Below are positions 52,922 through 63,579 of a stretch of DNA of 64,000 bases, in pieces. The notes beneath the pieces are model-generated. The model had not been told where the DNA came from. It did not search any database and saw only the letters and a list, made by a program, of their open reading frames with translations. The DNA is from Streptomyces sp. NBC_01446. GTDB taxonomy: Bacteria > Actinomycetota > Actinomycetes > Streptomycetales > Streptomycetaceae. Positions within the stretch are counted from its first letter, which is position 1. Every line of letters starts with the position of its first letter. The DNA lies in the NCBI RefSeq assembly GCF_026340095.1, contig NZ_JAPEPO010000001.1, forward strand, positions 3,998,501 to 4,062,500, read 5' to 3'. The translations under genes were made by a program, and so were the position numbers.

Positions 52922-54718
52922 ATGGGTGAGGTCTTCGCCGGACGCTACGAACTGGCCGACCCGATCGGTCGCGGGGGAACCGGCGCCGTATGGCGCGCCT
53001 GGGACCACCGGCGCCGCAGATATGTGGCCGCCAAGGTCCTGTTGCAGAGCGATGCCCACACCCTGCTCCGCTTCGTGCGCGAACAGGCACTGCGGATCGA
53101 CCACCCCCACGTCCTCGCCCCGGCCAGCTGGGCGGCGGACGACGACAAGGTCCTGTTCACCATGGACCTCGTCGCGGGCGGCTCGCTGGCGCATCTGATC
53201 GGTGACTACGGGCCCCTGCCACCGTCGTTCGTGTGCCTCCTCCTGGATCAGCTCCTGGCCGGCCTCACCGCGGTGCACGCGGAGGGGGTCGTGCACCGCG
53301 ACATCAAGCCCGCCAACATCCTTCTGGAGGCGACCGGCACAGCCCGGCCTCATCTGCGCCTCTCGGACTTCGGCATCGCGATGCGCAAGGGCGAACCCCG
53401 GCTCACCGAGACCGACTATGTGGTGGGAACGCCCGGCTACTTCGCCCCCGAACAGGCGATGGGCGGTGAGCCGGACTTCCCGGCAGACCTGTTCGCCGTC
53501 GGTCTCGTCGCCCTGTATCTGCTCCAGGGCGCCCGGCCGGACTCCAGAGCACTGATCGAGCACTTCACCGACCACGGCACCCCTGGCGCGCCCCAGGGCA
53601 TTCCCGGCCCGCTGTGGACCGTCGTGGCCGGTCTGCTGCAGCCTGATCCCGAAGCGCGCTTCCGTACCGCGACAGGCGCGCGCAAGGCCCTCCTGGCGGC
53701 CTCCGAACTGCTTCCCGAGCCCGGACCCGACGACGAACTGGTCGAGGTCTTCGACCAACTCGGCTCGCTCCCACCGGGGTTCTCCCGGAACGGCCCGACC
53801 ACGACCTCCCGGGCGGTCGCCCCCGCCCTCGTACACGACCGGAACCGGAACCACGGCACGACCGGCCGGTCCACGACCCTGAAGCCCGTGCCCGCGCCAG
53901 GAGAGGCCCTGCCGGCGCTCCCTACGGAGCCCCCGACGCCGGCGCCACCCCCACCGCCGCTGTATGCACCCGCGATGCCGGACGCCGCACCGGCAGAACC
54001 CTCCGTCCCAAGGCCCACCACCCCCGCGCCCCCGGGGCCGGCATCCACCGCGTCGCAGACCAGCATGCGCGGCAGCAGCATCACTCCCGGGACCACCCCG
54101 CCGGGGACCGTCACGCCCGGAACCACCCCGTCCGGGCCCGCCCAGGTCGGAACCGTCACGCCCGGGACCGTCACGCCCGAAACCGCCCCGTCGGGTGCCG
54201 GACTGTCCGGCACCGGCATGTCCGAAACCGGCAGCTTCCACCTCCCGCCGCCCCCTCCGGCGCAGCCCCCCGCACAACCACTCGCGCACACCCCACCCGA
54301 GCCGCGGCCGACCACCCCCACCACCGCTCCCGACGCTCCCGAGTACCCCGCCTATCCACGCCCCCACCTCACGACACCACAGGCACCACCATCAGCCCCA
54401 CCGACTCTCCCGCACCCCCACGAGCACTCCCTTCACACCCCGGCCACGCCCCCCGCCACGCAGCGCTCCTACGCCGCTCCAGCTCCAGGCCCTGCTCCGG
54501 CGCCCGCTCAGCCCGCCTCTATCTCTACGTACACCGCCCAGAGCGTTCGGGTTCCACTCGTCGGGCACCCGAATCCCGGCGGCACGGCCCCGAACCCGAC
54601 CCCTCATCGGCGGGTGCGGAAACGGCGGCCGGGACCGCCCGCGAAGGTGGCGATCCCGGTGCTGTTCGTTGCCTTGGTCAGTTTCGCGGTGGGCATCTGG
54701 GCGCTGACCCAGGCCTGA
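52922..54718 (+). CDS. Membrane Ser/Thr kinase without extracellular domain
   Basis: The 598-residue product has a kinase domain: Gly loop IGRGGTGAVW, ATP lysine in YVAAKVLL, HRDIKPAN, DFG (LSDFGIA) and GTPGYFAPEQA. A very long Pro/Thr/Gly-rich region (about 280-560) contains imperfect repeats such as PGTTPPGTVTPGT. A membrane helix is the last 23 residues (VAIPVLFVALVSFAVGIWAL), so nothing larger than a few residues is outside. It could be a tail-anchored kinase, unusual beside PknB. It starts at ATG 52922 and is 121 bases after the XRE gene. Confidence 0.88.
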   Translation: MGEVFAGRYELADPIGRGGTGAVWRAWDHRRRRYVAAKVLLQSDAHTLLRFVREQALRIDHPHVLAPASWAADDDKVLFTMDLVAGGSLAHLIGDYGPLPPSFVCLLLDQLLAGLTAVHAEGVVHRDIKPANILLEATGTARPHLRLSDFGIAMRKGEPRLTETDYVVGTPGYFAPEQAMGGEPDFPADLFAVGLVALYLLQGARPDSRALIEHFTDHGTPGAPQGIPGPLWTVVAGLLQPDPEARFRTATGARKALLAASELLPEPGPDDELVEVFDQLGSLPPGFSRNGPTTTSRAVAPALVHDRNRNHGTTGRSTTLKPVPAPGEALPALPTEPPTPAPPPPPLYAPAMPDAAPAEPSVPRPTTPAPPGPASTASQTSMRGSSITPGTTPPGTVTPGTTPSGPAQVGTVTPGTVTPETAPSGAGLSGTGMSETGSFHLPPPPPAQPPAQPLAHTPPEPRPTTPTTAPDAPEYPAYPRPHLTTPQAPPSAPPTLPHPHEHSLHTPATPPATQRSYAAPAPGPAPAPAQPASISTYTAQSVRVPLVGHPNPGGTAPNPTPHRRVRKRRPGPPAKVAIPVLFVALVSFAVGIWALTQA

Positions 54719-54735
54719 GAAAACCTGAGCCCTGC

Positions 54736-56187
54736 CTACCAAGCAGCGGGTGCCCGCCGGCGGGCGACATACGTCCATACGCCGAGCCCCAGCACCAGCA
54801 CGGACCCCGTGCCGATCCCGGCGATCCCGACGACCGTCATACGGTTCGTCCTACCGGACCCGCCCTGCCCCGCCTGACCGCCGCCCTGACCTCCCGCCGA
54901 GGGCAACGATGAGCCACCGCCCTGCGCGGACCCGTTCTCAGCGGCGGCCCGGTCCGCGTCCGTGACCTGGAACGCACCCGGATCCCGCGTATACGTGGGC
55001 GCGGACGCCGCCTCCCCATGGACCGTCAGACGGAGCGTCAGCCCGGACTCCTTGTCCCCGAAGGTCCCCTTCATCTCCGGCGTGAGGGAGACCTTGAGGT
55101 AGTACCAGCCGGCGAAACGCACGCCCGCTTCGTCCGCGCGCGACAGATAGCGGTTCTCGTAGGCGACCGGAGGCAGGGAGTCCAGGGCCGCCACGGAGGG
55201 CTCCCCTCCGTACGAGGCGTCCTTTGAAGTGACCGGCGTCCGCGCCGGGTTGTACAGCGCCACATTCAGGGCGCTCGGCACAAAGCCCTTACGCTGCGCG
55301 TCCCCCGCCGAAGTGCCCAGCTCGGCCTCGGTGAAGAGCTGCTGTCCCCAGTCCAGCGGCACGCGGTAGAAAAGCGTCTGCCCCGGGCGGATCCGGTCCT
55401 TCCACACGCCTTGCCGCAGGCTCCGCGCGTCGTTGAAGCCTGTGCCGCCCGGTCGTTCGGAAGGGATCCCGGCGGGCGGCCGCGGCGAAGCCGACGACCA
55501 GGCCCCGGGCCCGGTGGTGGCGGGCGGCGACTTGAGCGCGGGCTCCGAGGAGACGCTCAACTCCAGGTCCCAGCGCTCCCGCGTGGAATCCGGCGCAGTC
55601 TTGCGCGCGACGACCACGTAATACGTGCCCGCATCCTGGCAGCGCCCGCCGCCCTCCCGCACGACCCGCTCCGCGGTGGCGGCTATCGGCCTCGGGTACT
55701 CGGCGGAGCGGAACGCCGCCACCTCGGAGTCACAGCGATTGCCCTGCCGATCCTGAAGGGTGACGGAAATGCTGTCGTTGAACGCCACCTTCACGTCCGC
55801 CCCGACCTTCGGCACCGCCACCGCCGAGACATACGTATCGGAGGAGCCGTCCAGGTCGACACGGTAATAACGCGTGCCGGCCGCACCCTTCGCGCCCGAC
55901 CCACCACCGAGCCCGGTGCCCTTCACCCCCGCCTCGACGGAGCTCCGATACGTCTCCCCGGCCTTGAGCTCCGCCGCATCCGTGCTGGTCACCGCGCCCT
56001 GGACCGTCTTTGCCCCCTGCGCGAAGACGTACGGAGCCGAGTCCTGCGCTGCCGCCATCCCGGGCAGCGCCACCACCACGACCGGCACGACCACCGCACA
56101 CATCGCCGCCCCGAGCGCCGGCGCCGGCCGTCCGCGCCCTCGCCCCATCACGCGCCCCACCAGGCGCCGCCCTACGCGCCGACTCAT
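54736..56187 (-). CDS. Secreted, membrane-anchored protein of unknown family
   Basis: The product (about 483 residues from ATG 56187) has a signal sequence (about 20-48, ALGAAMCAVVVPVVVVALPGMAAAQ), then two beta-rich segments: GTRYYRVDLDGSSDTYVSAVAV and, later, RIRPGQTLFYRVPLDWGQQLF. Cysteines in NRCDSEVAAFR and GGRCQDAGTYY could form a disulfide. A Gly/Gln/Ser-rich hinge and a C-terminal helix (VVGIAGIGTGSVLVLGLGVWTYV) with RRRAPAAW anchor it. Upstream starts at 56214 or 56286 are possible, but the longest crosses a rare TTA codon. It is convergent with the kinase gene, 17 bases apart. The fold resembles pre-peptidase C-type domains; this is a weak guess. Confidence 0.75.
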   Translation of the reverse strand: MSRRVGRRLVGRVMGRGRGRPAPALGAAMCAVVVPVVVVALPGMAAAQDSAPYVFAQGAKTVQGAVTSTDAAELKAGETYRSSVEAGVKGTGLGGGSGAKGAAGTRYYRVDLDGSSDTYVSAVAVPKVGADVKVAFNDSISVTLQDRQGNRCDSEVAAFRSAEYPRPIAATAERVVREGGGRCQDAGTYYVVVARKTAPDSTRERWDLELSVSSEPALKSPPATTGPGAWSSASPRPPAGIPSERPGGTGFNDARSLRQGVWKDRIRPGQTLFYRVPLDWGQQLFTEAELGTSAGDAQRKGFVPSALNVALYNPARTPVTSKDASYGGEPSVAALDSLPPVAYENRYLSRADEAGVRFAGWYYLKVSLTPEMKGTFGDKESGLTLRLTVHGEAASAPTYTRDPGAFQVTDADRAAAENGSAQGGGSSLPSAGGQGGGQAGQGGSGRTNRMTVVGIAGIGTGSVLVLGLGVWTYVARRRAPAAW

Positions 56188-56403
56188 CACGCGCCCCTTC
56201 GTCGCCCCCGCCATCGCCTCATCGCCGGACGACCATCCTGCCGCCGGGGCCCCATGCACCCCACTGACATTCGCTAAAGCAAGCAAATAATTTACTCAAG
56301 CGAATAGGTGAGCCGGGGCAGCCTCGCGCCCAGCCCCACCCCGGACAGCACAAAGCCCCGACCGCTCATGCGATCGGGGCCTTGAAGAGACTGTCGTCGA
56401 TAC

Positions 56404-56532
56404 TCACGAACCCGTGGGCACGGAGTCAGTCGCCTCCGTCCACAGATCCTGCTCGGCGCGATCCGCCTGGATCTGGCGGTACACGAGGAGCCCGCCGATG
56501 GCGGCCAGTGCGACCAGGAGAAGCTTCTTCAC
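56404..56532 (-). CDS. DLW-39 family small protein
   Basis: The 42-residue product begins KKLLLVALAAIGGLLVYRQIQ and contains the diagnostic DLW (RAEQDLWTEATDSV). One membrane helix covers about 4-17. DLW-39 proteins are found in actinobacteria near gyrA, as here. The GTG at 56532 is the family-like start. The function is unknown. Confidence 0.9.
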   Translation of the reverse strand: MKKLLLVALAAIGGLLVYRQIQADRAEQDLWTEATDSVPTGS

Positions 56533-56847
56533 CGCGCGACCTCGTCTTTCTTTGACGTAGGGGACCTCTGGCGCCCGACTATACACACCGACCGATACCG
56601 ATCAGTGACCTGCACCCGGGCCCAACTCCCGCACCCCGACGACCAGTCGAACCGGATCGCGGAGCTCCGATCACTCTTCGCAGAATGTGACATTCAGTGC
56701 GATTGGCGACCTTAAAGGGCGATTACGGCCATCCGAGTGGTGTTCATCAGAACATCGACGCGCCACGGGCGTCGGTCCCCCACTCCGGAACCCGCATACA
56801 CATCATGAGGAAAGTACGCAAATCGCCCAACCCGAAAGTGAGGGATC
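56533..56847. promoter_or_regulatory. Intergenic region DLW-39 / DUF6344
   Basis: These 315 bases between divergent genes should hold both promoters. A short block with ACCGATACCGAT text lies at about 56590-56605. No gene is supported. Confidence 0.45.
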
Positions 56848-57186
56848 ATGGCCACCAACAAGGTCATCAAGCTGTGGACCGTCCTCATCACCGCCTTCCT
56901 CGCGGTGCTGACCGCGATGGGTCTCACCTCCCCGGCCGCCGCGGCCACGCCCGTACAACAGTCGGAGGGCACCCGCAACGCGGCGGTGAACACCCCCGCC
57001 GTTACCGCCGTCCGGTCTCCCTGGGCCTTCAAACGGTCCCTGCCTCCCACAATGAAGCAGCGCATCCGCGCCGAGGCACACGGTTCCTCCCCCAGCAGCC
57101 GCCACCGCCCGCCGACCGGCACGGAGTACGGGAGCGAGTTCGAAGAGACCGCGGCAGGAATCAACGCACTCCACTCGCAGTCGTAA
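56848..57186 (+). CDS. Small secreted protein, DUF6344-like
   Basis: The 112-residue product has an N-terminal signal sequence (KVIKLWTVLITAFLAVLTAM, cleavage near AAAA at 32-33) and a mature part with the basic stretch SLPPTMKQRIRAEAHGSSPS. It matches Streptomyces small secreted proteins with the PPTMKQRIRAEAHG segment, which I recall as DUF6344. ATG 56848 follows AGGG. Function unknown; it lies on the left of the integrative-element remnant. Confidence 0.75.
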   Translation: MATNKVIKLWTVLITAFLAVLTAMGLTSPAAAATPVQQSEGTRNAAVNTPAVTAVRSPWAFKRSLPPTMKQRIRAEAHGSSPSSRHRPPTGTEYGSEFEETAAGINALHSQS

Positions 57187-57787
57187 CAACGCAGTACGTA
57201 AAGACGAAGCTCCACCAGCAGTGACACCAGCGGTGACGAAAGCGGCGACGGCAAGAAGGCCGGCCCTTGAGAACCGCGGCAGACCCTCCGCAGCAAAAGC
57301 TCCACCGCAAGAACAGCCGGTGAGGATGACCGACAGGTACCACCGGCAGACACCACCGCAGAGAACGTCCGGCAGCACGGTTCATCGGCCCAAGCCGACA
57401 GCGCCGCTCAGCAGCCAGTACGAGTACGAGCACCACAGACCAACGCACCACCCGCACCACCCGCACCGCTGCAGCGCGGCACCGCAGAGGCACGGCGGCG
57501 GCACCAGGCAGCGCTTCATCAGCGCAGCCACGCCCCGAACCTGCCGGCCGCACTCCAGATCCAGACGGCACCAACCGCAGGCAAAGCACCCCACCGCTGG
57601 ACGACGACAGCACGGCAGCAGGGCAGCACGACACCGATAGACCGCGCTCCCCGCGCCCTCGACCTTTCACGACCCCGGCCACCACAGGCTGAGGGTCTTC
57701 TCGGCGTGCGCCCACGGACAACGGCCCTGCCTCGCCGCCCCAGAGACGCCAAAACCCCCAACCACGACGGGTTGAGGGTTTCTGTCT
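57187..57787. other. Gene-free stretch left of the element remnant
   Basis: These 601 bases contain only open frames in several registers with arginine-, cysteine- or proline-rich translations, so no gene is supported. A hairpin with one mismatch at 57752-57781 directly precedes the duplicated tRNA-Ile end and may be a former tRNA terminator. Confidence 0.6.
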
Positions 57788-57832
57788 TGTGGGGCCAACA
57801 GGATTTGAACCTGTGGCCTCATCCTTGTCAGG
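57788..57832 (-). repeat. Duplicated 3' end of tRNA-Ile (attL-like)
   Basis: This 45-base segment matches 59961-60005 except at 57796 and 57827; beyond 57832 the similarity stops abruptly. On the minus strand it begins in the anticodon loop and runs through the T arm and acceptor 3' strand. It cannot make a tRNA. Confidence 0.88.
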
Positions 57833-58000
57833 TCGATCACGGGGGTCTGTCAACGTCGGCCAACGGCCCTTGCGCCTTGGTCGATCGTTCACTGAGGTCC
57901 GGCGCTGACCGCTGCGGTTCGTGCTTGTTGGTGTCAGCCGCTGGTGTCAGACGCCGCAAGCAGTCTTGACAAGGCGTACTTCGCCGCTCTAGCGCCCGTC

Positions 58001-58798
58001 CTACTCCTCCGGGTCCCACGCGCGGAGCAGGTCGAACAATCCTGCGTCTCCCTCGATCTGCAGGGAGTCCGCCGGGATACGGTCGTACACGAAGAGAACC
58101 AGCTCACTGGCCGTGCCGCGAACGGAGACGCCAGCCGTGCTCGGGCCCTGGCCGGCAGCGGCGACAGGCGTCGTGCCGGGCGCGGAGATACGGGTGGAGC
58201 GTGCGCCGTCGCCGTCGACCGTGAGGCGCCAGGAGTGGCCCTCGGTGGCGTGGAAGTCGAAGGCGGTGGGCTTGTGCGGCCAGGCACTCGTCGTTGCGAC
58301 GCAGGTGGACAGGAACTCCTCGACACCGTCGAGTGCCACCTCATCCGGCAGCGGCTCCGGGGCACCCACAGTGACCTGGGCGTCGTAGGTGTGCACCGCG
58401 ATCTGCTGGAGCTGGTGCCGGGCGACGGCGCCACAGGTCTGCGGCGACTGGGACGCACCCCACCACGTCCAGCAACCGCGATCCGGGCCGGCCTCCCCCA
58501 GTGCGTCCAGCAACTCCTGCGTCGACGCGGCCAACCAGGCCGGCACGGCCTCGCGCTCCCGAGGCGCAGCCGGGGCGCCCTCTGGTACGGACTTGGCCGG
58601 AGCAGGCCCTGCGGCAACGGTGGCGGCCCAGGCGCGGCGCCCCTCGCCGATGTGCTGCGCCAGATCGAACAGCGTCCACTCCGGGCAGGTCGGCACCTGC
58701 ACGTCGAGGCTGGGCGCGGAGGCGACCGCGGCGCGGAAGGTGCTCGACCGTTCGTCGATCAGTCGCAACAGAACGGGGAACGTAAGTGTCGTTGTCAC
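58001..58798 (-). CDS. Maleylpyruvate isomerase N-domain / mycothiol-dependent enzyme-like protein
   Basis: The 265-residue product begins LLRLIDERSSTFRAAV and VPTCPEWTLFDLAQHIGEGRRAWA, the metal-binding DinB-like helical domain of the mycothiol-dependent family. Later text has RHQLQQIAVHTYDAQ with the second conserved His/Asp, and a C-terminal lipid-transfer-like fold (FHATEGHSWRLTVDG). Members use mycothiol or bind zinc. It lies inside the integrative element remnant, so it is probably cargo. ATG 58798 is used. No substrate can be named. Confidence 0.85.
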   Translation of the reverse strand: MTTTLTFPVLLRLIDERSSTFRAAVASAPSLDVQVPTCPEWTLFDLAQHIGEGRRAWAATVAAGPAPAKSVPEGAPAAPREREAVPAWLAASTQELLDALGEAGPDRGCWTWWGASQSPQTCGAVARHQLQQIAVHTYDAQVTVGAPEPLPDEVALDGVEEFLSTCVATTSAWPHKPTAFDFHATEGHSWRLTVDGDGARSTRISAPGTTPVAAAGQGPSTAGVSVRGTASELVLFVYDRIPADSLQIEGDAGLFDLLRAWDPEE

Positions 58799-58967
58799 AT
58801 GGACTCCCTATCACCGTGTTCCGGCAATCGGAGAGTGATTTTCACAGCCGAGGCGGCGAGCGCGCGGCACGGGCCGGGTGCCCTCGGATGACGCCGTGTC
58901 CACATTCTGAAACGATCAGTGAGTCACGCAACGCCGCACCGGCAAGGCCTCATTAGCCGCTCTTACC

Positions 58968-59255
58968 GTGCCCAATTTGAGGTTTCCGATTGACTCGCGG
59001 GTCTGGCTCCGACAACCACAACTGTCCCTGCTGCCATCCCGTCCGCTCGGCTCTGCCTGGGTCGAAGGTGGTCGGGATGGCACCTGCCAGGCTTGCGGGG
59101 CTGATGTCCTGCACTTCGGCTGGGTCAACATGGATGGCGTCGGCGTCCTGCTGCACGACGGTGTCGACGACTCAGTGCCCTGCCCGGTGGCAGTTCCGTT
59201 CAACTGGGAGACCGGCAAGCCGCTCCCCGCTGGCGTTCTGGCGGTGGCTGCGTGA
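58968..59255 (+). pseudogene. Small element gene, probably frameshifted
   Basis: The C-terminal part of a short frame reads GTCQACGADVLHFGWVNMDG and VPFNWETGKPLPAGVLAV, with one CxxC pair. A second frame from 58990 carries HNCPCCH, a likely first half of a zinc-binding motif, so the intact gene probably ran through both frames with a frameshift near 59050. The stop overlaps the Rep remnant start by four bases. The product is not recognised. Its place just before rep fits an element gene. Confidence 0.5.
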
Positions 59256-59812
59256 CTCGTCTGCCGATCGCTCCGGCCGCTGTCTCTGATGTAGCGGCGG
59301 TGGCTGGGGTCTCCCCTCTGACCCTGGTGGACATGCTGCGGGTGGCGAACACCCCCGGCTTCGACCGCCGGCAAGAGCAGATCCGCCGCACTGGTGGCTG
59401 CTCCGACCCGATCCATCTCCAGGGCTGGACAGTCACGAAGGGCAAGGCGACCGCCGAGACGCTGTACGCCTACTCGACCGATGCAGAGCCCGGCGGCCGG
59501 TTACGGGTGGCCTGCGGGAACCGTCGCGCCTCGCGTTGCCCGGCCTGCGCCTGGACCTACGCCGGGGACACCTACCACCTGATCCGCGCAGGACTCGTGG
59601 GCGACGACCACAAGAACGTCCCCGCAACCGTCCGGGATCACCCCCGCGTCTTCGCAACTCTCACCGCGCCAAGCTTCGGGCCGGTCGACAACTGCCCTGA
59701 CACCGGCCGCTGCCGCTGCGGGGCTCAGCACCCTGAGAATGACCCCGTCGTCGGCACGGCCCTCGACCCGGGCTGGTACGACCGGTCCTGCGACACAGCC
59801 AGATCAGCGTGA
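59252..59812 (+). pseudogene. Truncated replication initiator (RepSA-like)
   Basis: The open frame gives 186 residues. The RepSA-type signature CGNRRASRCPACAWTYAGDTYHLI lies at about 88-111, followed by FATLTAPSFGPVD at about 134-146 and a cysteine-rich stretch (CPDTGRCRCG). Intact family members are well over 400 residues, so about the first third remains. From about 59780 the frame has no Rep similarity; a second reading frame there encodes the integrase tail. A TTA codon occurs at 59501-59503, rare in Streptomyces core genes. GTG 59252 is the probable start. It cannot be functional as an initiator. Confidence 0.8.
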
Positions 59813-59904
59813 CCATGGATGTCTACACACACGTGGTGCGCTGGGACGAACGGAAAGCCGTCGCCTTGCTGGCGGAACTTCCGGAAGATCTACTGATCGG
59901 CTGA
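59794..59904 (+). pseudogene. C-terminal remnant of tyrosine integrase
   Basis: In a frame different from the Rep remnant, 36 residues read HSQISVTMDVYTHVVRWDER and then AVALLAELPEDLLIG before a TGA at 59902-59904. This is the C-terminal end of a phage-type integrase around the catalytic tyrosine (DVYTHV). The rest is deleted. It points toward the tRNA, as the int gene does in pSAM2-like elements. Confidence 0.82.
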
Positions 59905-59921
59905 TGTCAGCCGTAGATGTC

Positions 59922-59955
59922 AAAGACCCCCAGCCGATACCGACTGGGGGTCTTT
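59922..59955. terminator. Hairpin downstream of tRNA-Ile and int remnant
   Basis: Twelve-bp arms (59922-59933 and 59944-59955) with a ten-base loop, followed by T residues on the plus strand, lie between the integrase end and the 3' end of tRNA-Ile. Confidence 0.85.
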
Positions 59956-59962
59956 TCGCATG

Positions 59963-60036
59963 TGGGGCTAACAGGATTTGAACCTGTGGCCTCATCCTTA
60001 TCAGGGATGCGCTCTAACCAACTGAGCTATAGCCCC
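59963..60036 (-). tRNA. tRNA-Ile (GAT)
   Basis: The 74-base sequence has acceptor stem GGGGCTA/TAGCCCC, D arm AGCTCAGTTGGTTAGAGC, anticodon loop CTGATAA with anticodon GAT and T arm ACAGGTTCAAATCCTGT. CCA is not encoded. Its 3' half is duplicated at 57788-57832; this is the intact copy and the attachment site of the element. Confidence 0.96.
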
Positions 60037-60228
60037 GCCGCGCTTTGCGGTGTGTGTCCCGCGCGCTGACCTCTGAAGATTAGCGCACGACCCGGCCAGT
60101 CCCAAAATCGATAGCCGGGACCCCGTCCCACCGGCCAAAACGCCTGTGGAGCGCACCCCTGTCAGGGAATGCGCTCCACATGTGGCGCAGCGACTGAAGC
60201 GGCTGCGGCTCGGCTACTGCTCGGCTTG

Positions 60229-60891
60229 CTACTCGTCCTCGGCGAGGGTCAGCTCGACGCCGCCCACGAAGCCCGCGGAGAGGTTGTAGATGAACGCGCC
60301 GAGCGTGGCCAGCGCCGTCGCCAGGACGACGTCGATGACCGCGATGATCGACGTGAAGATCAGGACGCGCGGCAGCGACAGGAACGACTGGAGGTCGAAG
60401 CCGTTGGACTCGTTCGAGCCCGTGGCCTCGGAGATCGTGCCGCCCACGGTCGAGAAGACGCCCATGGCGTCCATGACCATCCACAGCACCGCGGCCGCGA
60501 CGATCGTGCAGATGCCGAGCGCGATGGAGAGCAGGAAGCTGACCTTCATCACCGACCACGGATCGGCCTTGGCGACCCTCAGGCGCGCCTTGCGCGTACG
60601 AGGCGTCGTGCGTGCCCCCGTGCGCGGCCTGCGGACCGCTCCGGCCGGCGGAGCCGCCTGGTAGGCCTGCGGCGGGTGGTACGGCTGCGAGGGCTGCGGA
60701 GGCTGCTGCCTCTCCCCTGGCAGCGCCCCGTCCGTGTCGGCCGCGTGCTGCTGCGTCTGCGGACCTCGGGTGTCCGTCACAGTTCCCCCCTGGGATCCAT
60801 GAGACTCGTGCGAGTCGTTCGAGTCAGTGGCGGGGCCACGGCCGCCGTCCGATTCCGTACCGGTCGATCCGGCGCCCGTGGCTCCGCTCAC
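60229..60891 (-). CDS. DUF3566 transmembrane protein
   Basis: The 220-residue product has a disordered Ser/Gly/Gln/Pro N-terminus of about 95 residues, then the DUF3566 domain: RLRVAKADPWSVMKVSFLLSIA (helix one), CTIVAAAVLWMVMDAMGVF and the second helix FTSIIAVIDVVLATALATLGAF. It lies immediately downstream of gyrA with an 18-base gap. This pairing is conserved in actinobacteria. Function unknown. GTG 60891 is used. Confidence 0.9.
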   Translation of the reverse strand: MSGATGAGSTGTESDGGRGPATDSNDSHESHGSQGGTVTDTRGPQTQQHAADTDGALPGERQQPPQPSQPYHPPQAYQAAPPAGAVRRPRTGARTTPRTRKARLRVAKADPWSVMKVSFLLSIALGICTIVAAAVLWMVMDAMGVFSTVGGTISEATGSNESNGFDLQSFLSLPRVLIFTSIIAVIDVVLATALATLGAFIYNLSAGFVGGVELTLAEDE

Positions 60892-60909
60892 GATGACTCA
60901 CTCCTCGCG

Positions 60910-63537
<2,628 letters not shown>

Positions 63538-63579
63538 TGCTGGTGAAGATCCTTTCTGATGCGGTCAGCTGAGACCGAC

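Larger units (their letters stand above)
57788..60005. mobile_element. Decayed actinomycete integrative element at tRNA-Ile
   Basis: A 45-base segment at 57788-57832 repeats the 3' half of the tRNA-Ile gene at 59961-60005 with two mismatches, in the same orientation, as expected for attL and attR. Between them lie a Rep remnant, an integrase C-terminus and a probable cargo gene. The integrase end faces the intact tRNA, the arrangement of pSAM2-type elements. No transfer genes (Tra, Spd) or excisionase remain. Confidence 0.82.

Noticed and set aside
56214..56286. Longer start for the secreted protein gene ending at 54736
   Set aside because: The extension uses a TTG start, includes a rare TTA codon and lacks a ribosome site; the signal sequence is properly placed from 56187 (or 56214).
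57161..57892. Long minus-strand frame left of the element
   Set aside because: Its translation is Arg/Cys/Trp/Gly-rich with no domain, crosses the tRNA-Ile duplicate, and competes with equally long frames on the other strand.
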